NCBI GenBank assembly: GCA_014058105.1
Contig: JACGCM010002017.1
Location: 1,054,001-1,118,000 of the forward strand
Reading direction: 5' to 3'
DNA length: 64,000 nucleotides
Origin: Kingdonia uniflora
Lineage: Eukaryota; Streptophyta; Magnoliopsida; Ranunculales; Circaeasteraceae
Shown in pieces: positions 23,464-36,696 of this stretch. The notes below the pieces were generated by a model. The model had not been told where the DNA came from. It searched no databases and saw only the letters and a list, made by a program, of their open reading frames with translations. The position numbers were made by a program, and so were the translations under genes. Every line of letters starts with the position of its first letter. Position 1 is the stretch's first letter.

Positions 23464-26400
23464 GAAACCACTGTTGCAACCTTGAAAACCACTCTCCCCC
23501 AATCTTCAAAACCACTAATAAATGAAAACAAACAAAATCACCCCCATTTTATATCAAATACACCAAAATCATTGAAAATTGTAACAGCTTTCAATTGATT
23601 TTGAGCTCCTCAAACTCTTGGATTTCTTCCCCCAAACCTCTCTCTCTCAGTTACGATATAATGGATCGAAACACAACAATAACGCTAACCCGATACAGTA
23701 ACCGTTACGAGTTATTAAAACCACCACAAGTGGTTTTGCAAAACCACCTTTAAAGATCAGAAAACCTCTCTCTCCCGCCTTGTTTGCTCTTCTCCTCTTA
23801 ACCTCAGAACTTGGTTTATGTTTCTCTCTCTTTAGAGTTCTCTAAACTTGAGGTTAACCTGACCGTAGTTAAATTCTAACTAGATAGCATGGTTGGATTC
23901 CGTACGGCACGCTTCAGCGTAGTAACTATTTTCAACAACCGGAGTTGAGTTATGTTTACTTACCTACATGCCATCTACTTGGTTACCACATCAACTTTCT
24001 CGGATTCCGGTGGGTGGTCGTAGAGATTTTTGTACACTCTCAATTCATCCTTCGCCACAATCTAATTCTAAGTAATTGCAGAGAAACTTTTATTTTTATT
24101 TTTTTGGAATAACATTTTTATGAACTGACAGAGTTTCACCCAAGTGAACTTTTGACGGTTTCTAATGGGCGTTCAGTAAAATATAAGTTAGGTTCATTTC
24201 CGGTTAACGATTATTTGCCAACAATTGTTATGCTTTGCTTGGTACCAATAAAGTATTTCAGCTGATTTCCTTTGATCACGCAGTTCCTTGGGAAATCAAA
24301 ATGACCAGAGTAAATTGCCAAAATTTTCTCATTGTGAATGTTTGTGAGATACCGAGCGAAACATAAATGTCGTACGCAATGGGTGGAGTAGCTAATAATT
24401 TCCCCGGCCCATGGCTCCCCCATCTTGGTTTTTTCCCTCAAGGCATGGGTAATGGCAGCTACTCTATTTTGTACCTTGGAGGTGTATGTTTTTATCTAAC
24501 AACTGAGTCCACTAGATCACACACAATAAAGTTGCACTTTTCTGATAACGGCGGCAGCTGTTAATGTCTATGACTTCTTAACAGCTGCGCCGAATACGGA
24601 CGGCGCAATGTTTTATGAGTTTCGTAACGCCAACAGAGTTAACGGTAACTGTAACAGTAACGGAAAGTACATAAACGGTAACGGAGTTTCCGTTACGTTT
24701 TTTCACTTCTGCCGTCTCTTTCGTTGTCGCATTAAACCCAACACAAAACCTTTCGGTTACTCTTTCTCTCTCCTCTCTTTTCGCACTTTTATAACTAGAA
24801 ACTACCCTCAAAAGATACACTAAATTACGGGGTATGCCACTGAGTGGGCCCGATTTCTTCTGATCTGATAAGTCTGTTACATGGTCCCCAGTTGAACACG
24901 TCATCAGACCCACTCGTTAGGTGTAAACCATGTAGTTTGGTAAAGTGGGCCTAATGCGCGTGATATTCACATGATTCTCTCTTTTGGTGAAAACGACGGA
25001 AATGTTATTCGTCTTTTAGTGGACGAAAATGCCCTCGCTAAAACTCTTTCACTGTTGTCAAACTTTACAAGTTGTTGGATGTTTTGGGTACATTATTTCT
25101 TAGTTTACAAATTGTAGAAGATCTTGTTTAAGATGATCTTATCCGTTCATTATTGGCGAGATTACGACTCACCTCGACCTTGAGCTCGTCTTCATTTTTT
25201 GCATAAATGTTATGTGCCTCATCTAAAATTACAAGATGGACTATTGAGTTCAAGGCTTCCAGCAAGTGCAAGTACAGTAGTACTACTAACCAACTACTCT
25301 ATTATCACCACTGGTGGGTTTCGAGGTTGATATGAAGTCATGATCTGGTCCTGTGTGTCCAATTTTTGTGGTTTGCTGGCAACTTGCACGACCTTAGAGG
25401 ATCCAGTCAAGAATTGACGGGGTCTTGCCAATGGTCCGGATACCTCTAGTGAAAAAAAAAAAAAAAAAAAACATTTGAGCTGGTGTTTGGAGATCAAACT
25501 CTCCAACCCAAATACTGGTGAAAACGCTTTGTTATAGAGTTTTATTCACGACAACAAAAACTTTAAAAAAATTCCTTAATCCAATTAGAGCTCGCGAGCG
25601 ATATGCGTAGGTCCCAATTACGATTAGGGAATTTTTAGTGAGAATAATTGGAGAAAAAGTTGATAATGGTGATCAACTTTTTAGAGGGAACCAGTCTCAC
25701 ATGGTTGAGATTATTAAACTCAATTTGAAGACAATAATTAGTGGGGGAGAGTTGGATCCAAATCACTAATTAATTAAGATTAATTAATTTTTAAATCGAC
25801 CGTCTCGTTGCTTAATATGTTTCCCTTGTCTTAATCAAAGAAGACAACCTACTTAACGTTCTAGTCATTTGGACCCGGACTTGACTGGCTTAACATAAAT
25901 GTCGAATCACCGGAAATATTAGTGATCTAAAAAGATTTCAAGCTGTTGAAAGAACAATTAAAGCGAAGAAAGAAGGGTTTGATTAAGCCTTAAAGTTGAG
26001 AATAACCAAATCTAACATAGTAATACTTTCTTTGGTCTTCGAAAGAGTCTCGATTCCTTCTTCACGAGCTTTTCACATAACTATAAAAACCAAAGGTGCT
26101 TTCGTAAAATATATTTCTCTCGAGGAATATAATCTCATCGTCCATACTTGGTCAATAAGTATACTTAAGCTCATCCATACACGTAATTATCAGATAAGAT
26201 GTCGACTCTACTATATACTCTTTTACGACATTTTTTCCAACAACATTAATTTAAATTGAAATGTTCCCCGGGGAATAACGATTTAAATTCAAGTGTAACC
26301 TTGCTATCGATATCAAACTTGTCCTGTTATTTTAGAAATGATCTTAAAACCGCGTTTAAACAGAATCCCATGTGTTTAGATGCTAACACATACATAGTTT

Positions 26401-29400
26401 TGTTAAGGAAATACATTAGGAGTAATGACAAACCAATCATGATCAATATCCGTGGTATTTCATTTGTCCTTGTGCAGTTAGCGTCGTTTAGCTTAACCTA
26501 ATATTGTTTATAAGGTAGACAAGCTTCGATATGGTTATTAGTGAAGTATACAAATGTTAATTATAACTTAACAAGACCCCTTTTTCTTAGATAGTATAGC
26601 AACAAGACACCACTAGAAACGAGCGTAAACTCGTATAGTTTATTAGAAAAACTTATGAAGCTGGTTTGTTTTCTTCCTAGTTTAGTTCACTATTTGAAGA
26701 GTGAATGTATCCCATTGCTTGATTTGTTTCGATACAATAACATTTTTAATTAGAAATATGCATATCTTTTTGTAAGAGCATCTTCGGCCATTGAGATTTT
26801 GAGTGTGATCAGTCCATATTCAAAACCCACATATATATTTTATTGGTGTGAGATGAAATGAAAAATTGTGTCGGAGTAAAACATTATTTTCATTAAATAA
26901 AGACCTGCCACATCAACCCTAATTACTAGAAGACTTGAAGTGTGGGTTGAGTTTTTTGGATCTTACGTGTGGACCAACTGCTATAGATACTCTAATAAAC
27001 TAAAATATTTGATCAAGCTCAAACTCAAACTCAAACTCATCTAAACACTTTGTATTTAACTTTTATTCTATCATTTGATCATATTATTTTTCTCTTTTGC
27101 TGTTGTAGTCACAACTTTGGCATCTAGAGAATCTTAAGAATAGTTCCAATTGCTTTGGATTTTTTGTCAACTTCTTTCTCAAGTTGAACATGTTAAAGCT
27201 TTGATTGAATGATTAAGAAACCCTAAAAGGAGAAAAAAAGAGATAATTTAATTTATAAAGGGAAGGTTTGAGGTATTGATTTCCATCAAGACAATGTGCT
27301 CTCTTCCTTTTATATGATTGGTGGAACTTATGAGATTTTTTGAGCTCACACCCATGTGGAGACCACTTTACTTGATCTTCAATGGTTACCCTTACTTCCC
27401 ACCCACCCACCTTGATATTGGTAACCATCATTTAGGGAATTATAAACCCAACAACAACATTGATGCATCATGTACCTTAACATTTTTGTGAAATGATGTG
27501 GGGGTACTCCTATAAAGATACAAAAAGGTGATGTTGGTACTCTTCAAAAAATAAGGGTTGATACTTCATTCACCTCTTTCCCTCTCCACCCACCTAAGGC
27601 GCTTAGTGAAAAATGAGGTAAGGTAGGGTATCATATAAACACGAGGAATGATATTTCCCGCACAACAAGCATTCGTTCCAGAGCAAACATAAAATCATCT
27701 TATGTTTGGTTATATACCAAGGGGCGAGCACCACTCACCATGATTTATCTTGACTTAGTCATCTGGTTATAAGTGCCCCAGGGATTACTCGGGCAAACCG
27801 TATAACTACAAAAATTGAGCTAATATATGGAAGTAGTATTTATTGGTTTAGAAATATCAAGTCCCTACATAAACACAAAAGTTAGGGATCTAGGGTTAAT
27901 TTACATTTGATGTTGGTACCTTTAGCAACATTAAAGAATAGATCCACTTGGTGTAGAAATCCTTGTTGCTATAACACATGTAAAGGCAAGTTTTTGAGTG
28001 GAGTCCCTCTCAATTGTTTCAATGTAAGCAAAAGTTTGTAAAACTAGTTATTAAGAGAGTATTATTTGAGTGGGGATCTTGGCCCATACAAGTGGGACTA
28101 TCTTTTGACCTAGTTTTTTACTTTCACAACCATTGGATCATCCAAACATTAGGGTTTAGGTGGTAAGGTTTTTAGGGAGCAAGAACAATAGAGAATATTA
28201 CCAAACAAGGAAATAATAAGTTTAATTTAGTGTATTAGTGTAAGTCTTCTGAAATGCAAATGATTGGTTAAACTAAGTTAATTACCTCTAATCAAGTCAA
28301 CAACACGTTATTGATCCCTGATTAGGTGTATGTATTTTAGTGTTAAACTTAATTTATCCCGGGCGTCGAGTGGAATATTCTAGAACAAAAAGATTCCATT
28401 TAGAAATATATATGTAAGCCATATGTCATAAAATAGACCGATATGAATCGGGTCGAGCCAAATTATGTTCATATCCGTATCCTTTAAATTGGGTTAATAT
28501 CAAATTAAGGCAAATAGAAAAGAGCTTTGTTCGTTCAGGGCACACTTTAGGCCTTAGGGCATGAGAATTTCGAAAATAAAAATATTTATCATGAAAAATA
28601 TATACGTTGGCATCCGATCAGCATGACGAACATGTGTGAGAATTGAGAAATTAACTATAAAAATGAATTTAATTTTTAATCACCCATATTTTGTCAAAGT
28701 ATATGTCACTTTGCCACTAAATACAAGCATATACATTGTATATTTTGTCTCATTAACTTATTGCAATCTAATTTTGACTTAAAATAAGGGGACAACCTAA
28801 TATTCTCTTAATACATAATTCTTTTGTCTCAAATTAGGGATATATATATATATATATTAGTTATTTCTCATTTATTATTATGTTTTCTCCAAGTATCGGG
28901 TCACGGACGCCTGAGATTAAATTTCTACAATCACTATACAATATATACAGAAGCAATTATCTAATTTAGTCCATAAGGCTAAACTGTTAGCAGTTGCCTA
29001 CATCACTGGAAATGTTTCCGATTACAAACATTCCTGGACAGAGTCTTAATGGGAAATAAATCAGGCATTTAGTCCGTCCATATTATAGATGCTTCAAGGA
29101 CATGCGACAAGTGATAAAATTTGGCTCATATCAGGCAACCACCAAACCTTCTAAATAATCACGGCATTATGTCACGTTTAAAATGTTATCTGAACTAAAT
29201 CCTAAATCATTAATATCAATAAATAGATTAAGGGGTTCATTCTTAAAAATATTAGATTTCTTGAGATTTGGTGAACAACTTGAACAATGTTTATTGTGTT
29301 TGCTTGGAAGCTCTAAGTGCTCAGTCTTACTAATAAGTTATCTGGGTATGGCTGCTTTTGTTTATTTTTCCTGGGTAACTAAATACTAGCATAAGTTTTC

Positions 29401-29758
29401 GATTTGTTTACAAGTTTTAAGGCCGTTTAACTAGCACCGTAGAAGGGTCTCCCCCTAACGCTGAGGTTGGAAGTGTTTGATGTCCAACCCAATGAGTTTA
29501 TTTAGCAACCTTACTCTAAATAAACCAAATATTACCAAACAAAATGACGAGACGAAAACCAAATCACAAATTAATTTTATTAATGAGAACCCGTAAGTCG
29601 AATACCATCGATAAGGGAATGAAAACAAGAAACACTTATTTGAGAACTCAATAAATAGTTCGCTAAATAACTCATCTAATGCCTTGATAAAACTAGAACC
29701 TCTATAAATTTTCAAGCTCAAAACAGAGAAGAAAGAAAAACCCTGTCTTAGATGTCGT
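23464..29758. other. Gene-free region upstream of ARF and downstream of KAS I
   Basis: About 6.3 kb. The first ~0.5 kb is the ARF leader/promoter, with CT-rich tracts and GTAACG-type repeats near 23.7 and 24.6 kb. The rest is AT-rich and I find no exon series, RNA gene or transposase. A (TA)8 run lies at 28841-28857. Short open frames here lack codon character or homology that I can recognise. Confidence 0.5.
28841..28857. repeat. (TA)8 microsatellite
   Basis: Seventeen bases of alternating TA in the intergenic region. Confidence 0.9.
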
Positions 29759-32700
29759 TTATGGTTTGAAGGGAGCAAAAACGACCACCGAGTTGTGCCC
29801 ACCAAAGCCGAATGAGTTTGATATTCCTATAGTAAACGATCAAGGAAAAAATATATTAGATAACAAGATACTACTATTACAAGGTGAAAGACAAAATTAC
29901 GAAGCTAAGAAATGGTTCATCATTTTCACACTTACCAACATGGACTTCATGTTGTTTCTTCACGTTTGGGACAGTGTCGATGGTCACCTGTTCTTCCAAG
30001 TTCTACACAAGGGGTTGATATCATGTCAGAGGATTCCAAAAAAACGAGTTAAAATTCAAATTATGGAAAAGGAAAATATGGTTTTGTTGCAATACATCTT
30101 GGTTAATAGTTGGATGTAACCAGTTAGTAGTGATTGCTTTGATGACTGCTATTGCTTCCAAACCGCCAGCAGCCCCGAGGCCGTGTCCAATCATTGACTG
30201 AAACATAAGATAATGTATTAGTCACATTTATACAGAACCACTCATTTTGCCGTACATCATACAACCAATTCTTTCCTCTCAAGTTTGATATCGTAGAAGG
30301 CGAAGATTAAGTTAATTAAAAATGAGTTTGGGAGTACTTTTGTTGGTGTAAGGTGTTAGGAATACGGCTCAAAAACTGGGAAAGTCGTTCAAACGAGTGG
30401 GGAAGTCGTTCGAACGACAAAGTTTCCGTTGAAGTCGTTCAAACGACAATAGCTCTTGGGCCAAAATTCCAGAGGATTGTTAAATGGTCGTTCGAACGAC
30501 CTCATGACTCGTTCGAACGACTTTGGCTCTACTTGTTTGTTTCTAAGTTCGTTTTGAAGGGGATTTGATCCAAAGCGATGGATTATCTCGTGATGCGTAT
30601 TTTGGAGATGACCTAATCGAAAGCCTATAAAAAGATAGTGTATGTTAAAGGCAATTGTACTGTGAGAAAGAGTTAGAGAGAGAAAATGGATAAATCTAGG
30701 GTTTAGCTCTGGAGAGGTTTCTTGGGTTTTCTTTCTAGGGTTTCTTGTTGGGATTATCTGTAAGGGTAGAGGTGAGGTTTGAGTAATCTCTGGAACTTCT
30801 TGTAACCCTTAGTGTGAAAATATATTCGTCGTGCTTGTCGGGGGTGGTTTTGATCCTGTTTAGGGTTTCCACCTAATTTAAATCTTGTGTATGTGTTTTA
30901 TTGCCTTTGTTCGAATTCTTTTTGGTTAGAGTTAGTTCTTCGAGTTCTTGTTAATCGTATTGTGCTTCCGCGTTGCGATTTGCCCCCTCGGTTTCCCAAC
31001 AATTGGTGTCAGAGCGAGGTTTGGCGCAAGTAGAGTAGCAAGATGGGAAGATCTAAGTATTCTAACGCGATCAAGTTTGATGTGGAGAAGTTCGATGGAA
31101 GATCAATTTTGGATTGTGGCAAATACAAGTCCAAGATATCTTGACTCAAGGCGGGTTACGCAAGGCACTGAAAGGAAAGCCTATACCTAAAACTCTGGTT
31201 GAAGGTATAGCGGCCTAGAAAGCGGACGACGATGAAGAAGAGGACTGGGAAGATCTGGATTTAAGGGCTGCGAGCGGGATACGTCTTTGTCTCGCTAAGA
31301 ACGTTTTGGCAAATGTGGTGAGAGAGAAGACCGCAAAGGGTCTTTGGGAAAAGCTTGCAAGTTTGTATCAAATGAAGAGTCTTTCGAATCGCTTATACCT
31401 CAAGAAGCGACTTCATACGCTTAAGATGAATGAGGGCACGAGCGTTGGTGATCACCTAGGTTCTTTGAACGGGATCGTTTCAGAATTGGAATCGATCGGA
31501 GTTAAAGTTGAGAATGAAGATAAGGCGCTTCAACTCATATGGTCTCTTCCATCTTCCTTCAAGCATCTTCAACCTACGTTGATGTATGGGAAAGAAACCT
31601 TGAGTTTTGAGGAGGTTACAAATACATTTTTTTCCGAGGAGAGAAGGCTTAAGGGTAGCAAATCCTTGGGGAAAACTCTACAATGGTGGTTAGTGGGAAG
31701 ATAAGCTTTAATAGGTTCAGAAAGGGAACTTGTTGGAGTTGTGGTCAATCAGGTCATTATAGATGGGATTGCAAAGCGGGGAAATGTAATGGAGCAAGTT
31801 CGGCAAGAGGCTCCGAAAGTGACACTAACAAACTGGCAACGGTTACTAGTAATGATGGTGACGAGACGCTCCTCGTGGTGGCCGCTGATGGTTCTCGCCA
31901 CGATAGAGGATGGGTGTTTGATAATGGGGCTACAACGCATGTATGCGCACACAAGGCATGGTTCGGCAATTATGCAAGGTGTGAGGGTAGCAAGTTTGTG
32001 TTGATGAGCGATGGCTCTCGAAGGCCGATTTCGGGAGTGGGTGATATTCGCGTGAGGATGTTCGATGGACTCATCGTAGTTCTTCATGATGTTCAACATG
32101 TGTCGAGCATGACTCATAATCTAATTTTACTTTCCAAGTTAGATAATGAGGGTTACAATTACTCCGGGCGAGGTGAAGTAATGAAAGTTTATTAAAAGTC
32201 TTTTTTGATCATGAAGGGAGTTCTAAGCGGGAACTTATATGCATTGGTTGGTAAATCAGTAGGTGGAGATGTGAAGGTTGCGTGTACCAAGGGAGCTATG
32301 GAGATTTCTCGAAAAGGGAATTTAGTTCAAGGTGGAGCAATGGCACGGTCTACAAAGATGATCAGAAAGTGGGTTACGATTGGTGGGTCTAAGGAAAAGC
32401 CGAGACTCGGGTAATTCTCTTAATTGAGAAGTGACAATGATACACGACGAATGCAATAGAAGAAACGATTTTATCGCCTAGGTGAAGATTGTTAGGAATA
32501 CGGCTCAAAAACTGGGAAAGTCGTTCGAACGACTTAGAGTTTCCGTTGAAGTCGTTCGAACGACTCTTGGGCCAAAATTCCAGAGGATTGTTAAATGGTC
32601 GTTCGAACGACCTCATGACTCGTTCGAACGACTTTGACTCTGTTTGTTTGTTTCTAAGTTCGTTTTGAAGGGGATTTGATCCAAAACGATGGATTATCTC

Positions 32701-35700
32701 GTGATGCGTATTTCGGAAATGACCTAATGGAAAGCCTATAAATAGAGAGTGTATGTTAAAGGCCACTGTACTGTGAGAAAGAGTTAGAGAGAAAAATGTA
32801 GAAATCTATGGTTTAGCTATGGAGAGGTTTCTTGGGTTTTCTTTCTAGGGTTTCTTGCTGGGATTATCTGTAAGGGTAGATGTGAGGTTTGAGTGATCTC
32901 TGGAACTTCTTGTAATCCTTAGTGTGATAATATATTCGTCGTGCTAGTCGGGGGTGGTTTTGATCCTGTTTAGGGTTTCCACCTAATTTAAACCTTGTGT
33001 ATGTGTTTTATTGCCTTTGTTCGAATTCTCTTTGGTTAGAGTTAGTTCTTCGAGTTTTTGTTAATCGTATTGTGCTTCCGAGTTGCGATTTGCCCCATCG
33101 GTTTCCCAACATAAGGTATAGTGGAAGTCTAGAACTCTAAAATAAGCAAAACTAAAGACTCTAGAATCTATGTAAAAGAAAAAGGAGCATGCTATGCTTA
33201 TTTAGATGCAAAAACAAGAAAATCTGGTGACACTTTCATTTACAAAGTGTAGTTATAGCCTAAAATGAAAGCTCTGGATAGGATTCTTTTGAAGTTGATA
33301 GGCGTTCAGATACCCATAAGCAATCAATTTTGGCTAAACAAATTGGGTAGCCAAATATGTTAGGTTGAATACAAGGAAAAACCTACAAATCTAGAGAGAC
33401 AACTAGAGGGGCAACAGTTTAGGTTTGGACCGGTACCCTACTTCCGCAAAAACTCAATTTGTTATTAAACTATGAAAGGCATAGTAAGGACTGATTTCTG
33501 GAAAGAGATAAGTAGTCAGTATCCAAGTATCTTCTATGATAAGGATTAGAAGGGAAAAACAATACTAGGTAACCCTAGTAACCTGATATCTTCAGTATGA
33601 GATTATTTAATTTAAACGATTTTTATGTTAGAATCCTTAGTTTTTCCAAGAGAGCTTCTAAGATCATTGACAAGGGAGGCTAGATAATGATTATGTTTTT
33701 TTTTTGTGTGAAGAATAATGTTGATTTTCTTCTTCTTTGTAATATGATAAATCTCTGTTGAAGTCCTACCAATGAAATTTTCTTTAAACATCTGGAATGC
33801 TATGATGCTAACTTCAAGGAAAACCAAAGTTTCTATGAGTTCATGCTGAAATCATAATAAGAGACCAAGATGACTTGCCTTAGTTCCATTCATCTTGATC
33901 TCAGATGTGTCCTTGAAAACCATCTTGATCGCATTAACCTCTGCTAAATCTCCTGCCAGAGTTGACGTTGCATGGGCATTCACATAGTTCACCTGTAAGT
34001 TTCATATAAACTCAGTTTTCTTTTACTATCCAAATGGATTATCATACATATAGGAAAATTTTCATATGGAAACAAAAGATTTTTAGAAATTTCTGGCTAC
34101 CTGACAAATTCAAGAACATCAGTAGAGGCTTGCATTTAGACAAAGTGTATATCAAGAGGTTATAGCACGACTGGGTAACAACGACACAGATACGGGTGTC
34201 GGTGTCCGACACGGGTACGAGGTGCCGGAAATGGCGGAAAATAGAAAAACATCTTGTAAATAGTGATGGACACGTGTGTCCGAGTGTCGGACACGTTTTA
34301 TATTTTCAAAGTGAAATGTTATTGTTACCTAGTAGCAGATCACTCACCTCTTCAGGAGAAACTCCAGCATCTTCCAAGCTCTTGGATATGCAAGAGGAGA
34401 CTCCGAGGCCGTCTTTACGTGGATCAGTCATGTGATGTGCATCACATGTAATTGCACCTCCCAAGTACTCTGCTATTATATTTGCTCCTCTCTTCTGTGC
34501 ATGTTCTAAGCTCTCCATTATCTTCTCTCAAGAAACCAAGCACAGTTTAAGAAAATTTCCAATAACAAAATAACCAACACGGCAACATGATATTCTAATG
34601 TTAACGGACAAAGAGACAAGATTAGTTCATTACCAGAACACCAGATCCTTCACCCATGACAAAACCATCACGACCCTTATCCCAAGGTCTAGAAGCTCTC
34701 TCGGGCTCTTCATTCCTTTGTGACAAAGCTCTACAAGCTATGAACCCACCGACTCCAGTAGCCATAACAGCAGCTTCAGTTCCACCAGCTACCATTATGT
34801 CTGCTTCACCTCTTCTAATGTGATTTGCAGCGGCATAAAAGCAGTAATTTGCAGTCGCGCAAGCAGTTGAGATTGAGTAATTTGGTCCCATTAGTCCAGT
34901 ATCAATAGCTAATAGTGCTGATCCCATATTGGTGATGGAGTAAGGAATGAAAAAAGGAGTGATCTTTTTGTATCCCTTTAGTATAAGAGACTCAACTCCA
35001 CTGCTGAAAGCTGTTAGGCCTCCCATCCCTGTCCCAACTAGAACTCCAATTCTCGTTCGATCCATCTACAAGAAAAGAAAAAAAATACAATACTTCTCAA
35101 TCTCTTTAAGCTAATATTTCTTTTATGGTAGAGCCCTAAAATAAATACCACTGAAAAATGGACTTAACTTTCTGTACTTACAAATGTAACCCAAAACAAC
35201 ATTAAAAATTATATTTCATGTTTTACCAATGTCAATGTCTGAACAATGGTGTAACATTAGAAAAGCTGCACTTGTTCAAATGGAAAATACATTTAAGATG
35301 CAGTTTTCAGTTAATTAAGCGACATTCCTGGTGTTTGTTTGCGGAGAACCAGGGAGAGGAGGACCATATTCATGAAATTGGCTTTCCATGACAATGTTAA
35401 AGTGTAAGATTTTTTTTTCTTTGATGGGACGTGTTAATTTGCTCATTTGCGACACTTAATACTCCATGTCTCCATCCGATGGGACATCAATTTTTTTTAA
35501 AGATTTTCTTCTGCCTTTAAATTCTCTCTTCCATTGTGTTTCTCGCTTTAGGTTAGCCCCCCTCCCTCTAATCTCTCTCTACAAATTCTTTAAATCCAAA
35601 TTTCACTCTGCAGTCTTTCTCCCACAAATTTTCGCTCTTTTTATAGGTTTCATTAATCTAATTCTCAATCTGTATTTCCTCTCTTTAATATCACCCAATC

Positions 35701-36696
35701 CCAAATATCCTCTTTCAAGATTCACTCTTGGTTTTCCTATCTAGACTCACTTAAAAATAATTCTCTTTACATTATGTAAATCCAAAATTTTCTCTCCACT
35801 TAGCATTTTCTCTTAATCAAAATTCTCAATTCCCTCAATCTAACTTTTCTTTCTAAAGCCTCTCAGTCCAAATTTTCTCTTTAGACCTAAATCTACATCT
35901 TCCGATTCTCTTAAATCATATTTTTTCTCTATATTCTCCTCCCAATCTCAATTTTCTTGCTCGAGATTTTATTTCTAAATTTTCTCGTTTGTATTTAATA
36001 ATACAAATTTTCCTCTATTTTGAATTTCCATCTAGATAGAGTGTTTCCCGACATTAATTTATTTAGGAAAAAAAAGGGTTTTTTTAAAAATAAATAAATA
36101 AATTGGTTTTCCTCCATTTTCAACCTGATATGGCCAAAGATAGAAAATAAATTTCTTTTTATTGTTTTCATTGCAGACCTAACACAAGGAAATTGTTTTG
36201 AAAAGCGGAATTGGAAATAAGGTTTTTCTCCATACAATTAAAAAAATCATTTCTATTGATCCAGAAATTAAATTTTGAATTTTAAAGATTCTCTCACTAA
36301 CGAATTATACAATTTTAGCCGAGATTTGAGAACTTACAGTCTCCAAAATTTCAGGTCCAAGGCTGGCATCTTCAAGAGCTCTTTTACCAGCAACTAGACA
36401 ATACCTCCAACAATCATCAAGACGTCGGTCATTTTTCCCGTCAATGTAGCCTTTTGAAGAAAAATCACGTATTTGTCCCGCAAATCGGACAGAAAATGTC
36501 GAAGCATCGAACCTGTCTATTAAGCTAATCCCACTCTTTCCACTAAGGAGAGTCTCATAAAATGTATCAACATCATTGCCAAATACAGATACTAGGCCCA
36601 TCCCTGTTATGACTACCCGTTTCTTAGGATCTGTCTCTCGTTTGGGAGCTGAAACGGTTGAAGAAGCCATGGCCTTGACTGGCCTAGACCTTCGTG
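29759..36696 (-). CDS. KAS1: Plastid 3-oxoacyl-[ACP] synthase I (KAS I)
   Basis: Exons seen: 36696-36338, 35065-34634, 34521-34348, 33992-33879, 30197-30096, 30002-29936, 29826-29759. From the ATG at 36670 this gives 429 residues. The thiolase-fold synthase is complete: KKRVVITGMGLVSVFGN start, catalytic Cys in ISTACATANY (about 180), His in NAHATST (about 320), His in SMIGHGLGA (about 356), and the SNSFGFGGHNSVV C-terminus. The tail (VKKQHEV before SNSF) is KAS I rather than KAS II. The enzyme extends C4-C14 acyl-ACP in plastid fatty-acid synthesis. The exon opening at 36696 reads 26 nt upstream of that ATG, so the transit-peptide exon is further upstream and not securely found. The 3.7-kb intron 33878-30198 has a GC donor and contains a Copia element. 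Confidence 0.92.
30354..31001 (+). repeat. Left LTR of the short Copia element
   Basis: 648 bp, TG...CA ends. Contains clustered copies of the palindrome GTCGTTCGAACGAC and a TATA box. It is about 26 bp longer than the right LTR because of an extra palindrome unit near 30393-30418; elsewhere the two are nearly identical. Confidence 0.92.
30626..30633 (+). promoter_or_regulatory. TATA box in the left LTR
   Basis: TATAAAAA, with the right LTR carrying TATAAATA at the matching place. It is the likely U3 core promoter of the element, reading antisense to KAS I. Confidence 0.6.
31003..31020 (+). other. Primer binding site of the Copia element
   Basis: TTGGTGTCAGAGCGAGGT directly after the left LTR differs little from the plant Copia standard TGGTATCAGAGCC-AGG, complementary to the 3' end of initiator tRNA-Met. 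Confidence 0.75.
31043..32415 (+). pseudogene. Copia gag plus truncated protease, broken
   Basis: Starts at ATG 31043 (FDVEKFDG motif). A frameshift near 31110 and a TAG at about 31216 interrupt it; the main gag block (WEKLASLYQMKSLSNRLYLK) is open from 31262 to about 31690. A further frame change leads to the zinc knuckle CWSCGQSGHYRWDC and the protease start WVFDNGATTH, where the usual catalytic DSGAT reads DNGAT. A GAG_pre-integrase-like piece (GVLSGNLYAL) ends it. No integrase or polymerase follows. Confidence 0.8.
32490..33111 (+). repeat. Right LTR of the short Copia element
   Basis: 622 bp, near-identical to the left LTR, with four intact copies of the TCGTTCGAACGAC palindrome. Preceded by the purine-rich AGGTGAAGA, a plausible polypurine tract. 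Confidence 0.92.

Larger units (their letters stand above)
30354..33111 (+). mobile_element. Short Copia LTR retrotransposon with gag/protease only (TR-GAG type)
   Basis: 2758 bp inserted in a KAS I intron, antisense to the gene. It has two LTRs starting TGTTAGGAATACGG and ending GTTTCCCAACA, flanked by the 5-bp duplication TAAGG at 30349-30353 and 33112-33116. A tRNA-Met-type primer binding site follows the left LTR. The internal 1.5 kb codes for Copia gag, a CCHC knuckle, the start of the protease and a GAG_pre-integrase-like piece, then goes directly to the right LTR. Integrase, reverse transcriptase and RNase H are absent. This matches the TR-GAG class of non-autonomous elements, which rely on enzymes from full-length relatives. 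Confidence 0.9.

Noticed and set aside
24600..24700. GTAACGG repeats as a coding repeat (INGNGVSV-like frame)
   Set aside because: Short, in the ARF upstream region, no partners or homology; more likely promoter sequence.
30380..30525. Regular short palindromes as a CRISPR-like array
   Set aside because: Eukaryotic LTR context; spacing irregular and repeated in both LTRs.
34180..34310. Inverted GTGTCCGACAC motifs in a KAS I intron as a promoter or MITE
   Set aside because: Two inverted motif pairs are visible but no termini or target duplication could be defined.
35466..36240. Pyrimidine-rich 92-codon frame in the KAS I intron
   Set aside because: Composition is TC/AT-rich low complexity inside an intron; no homology.
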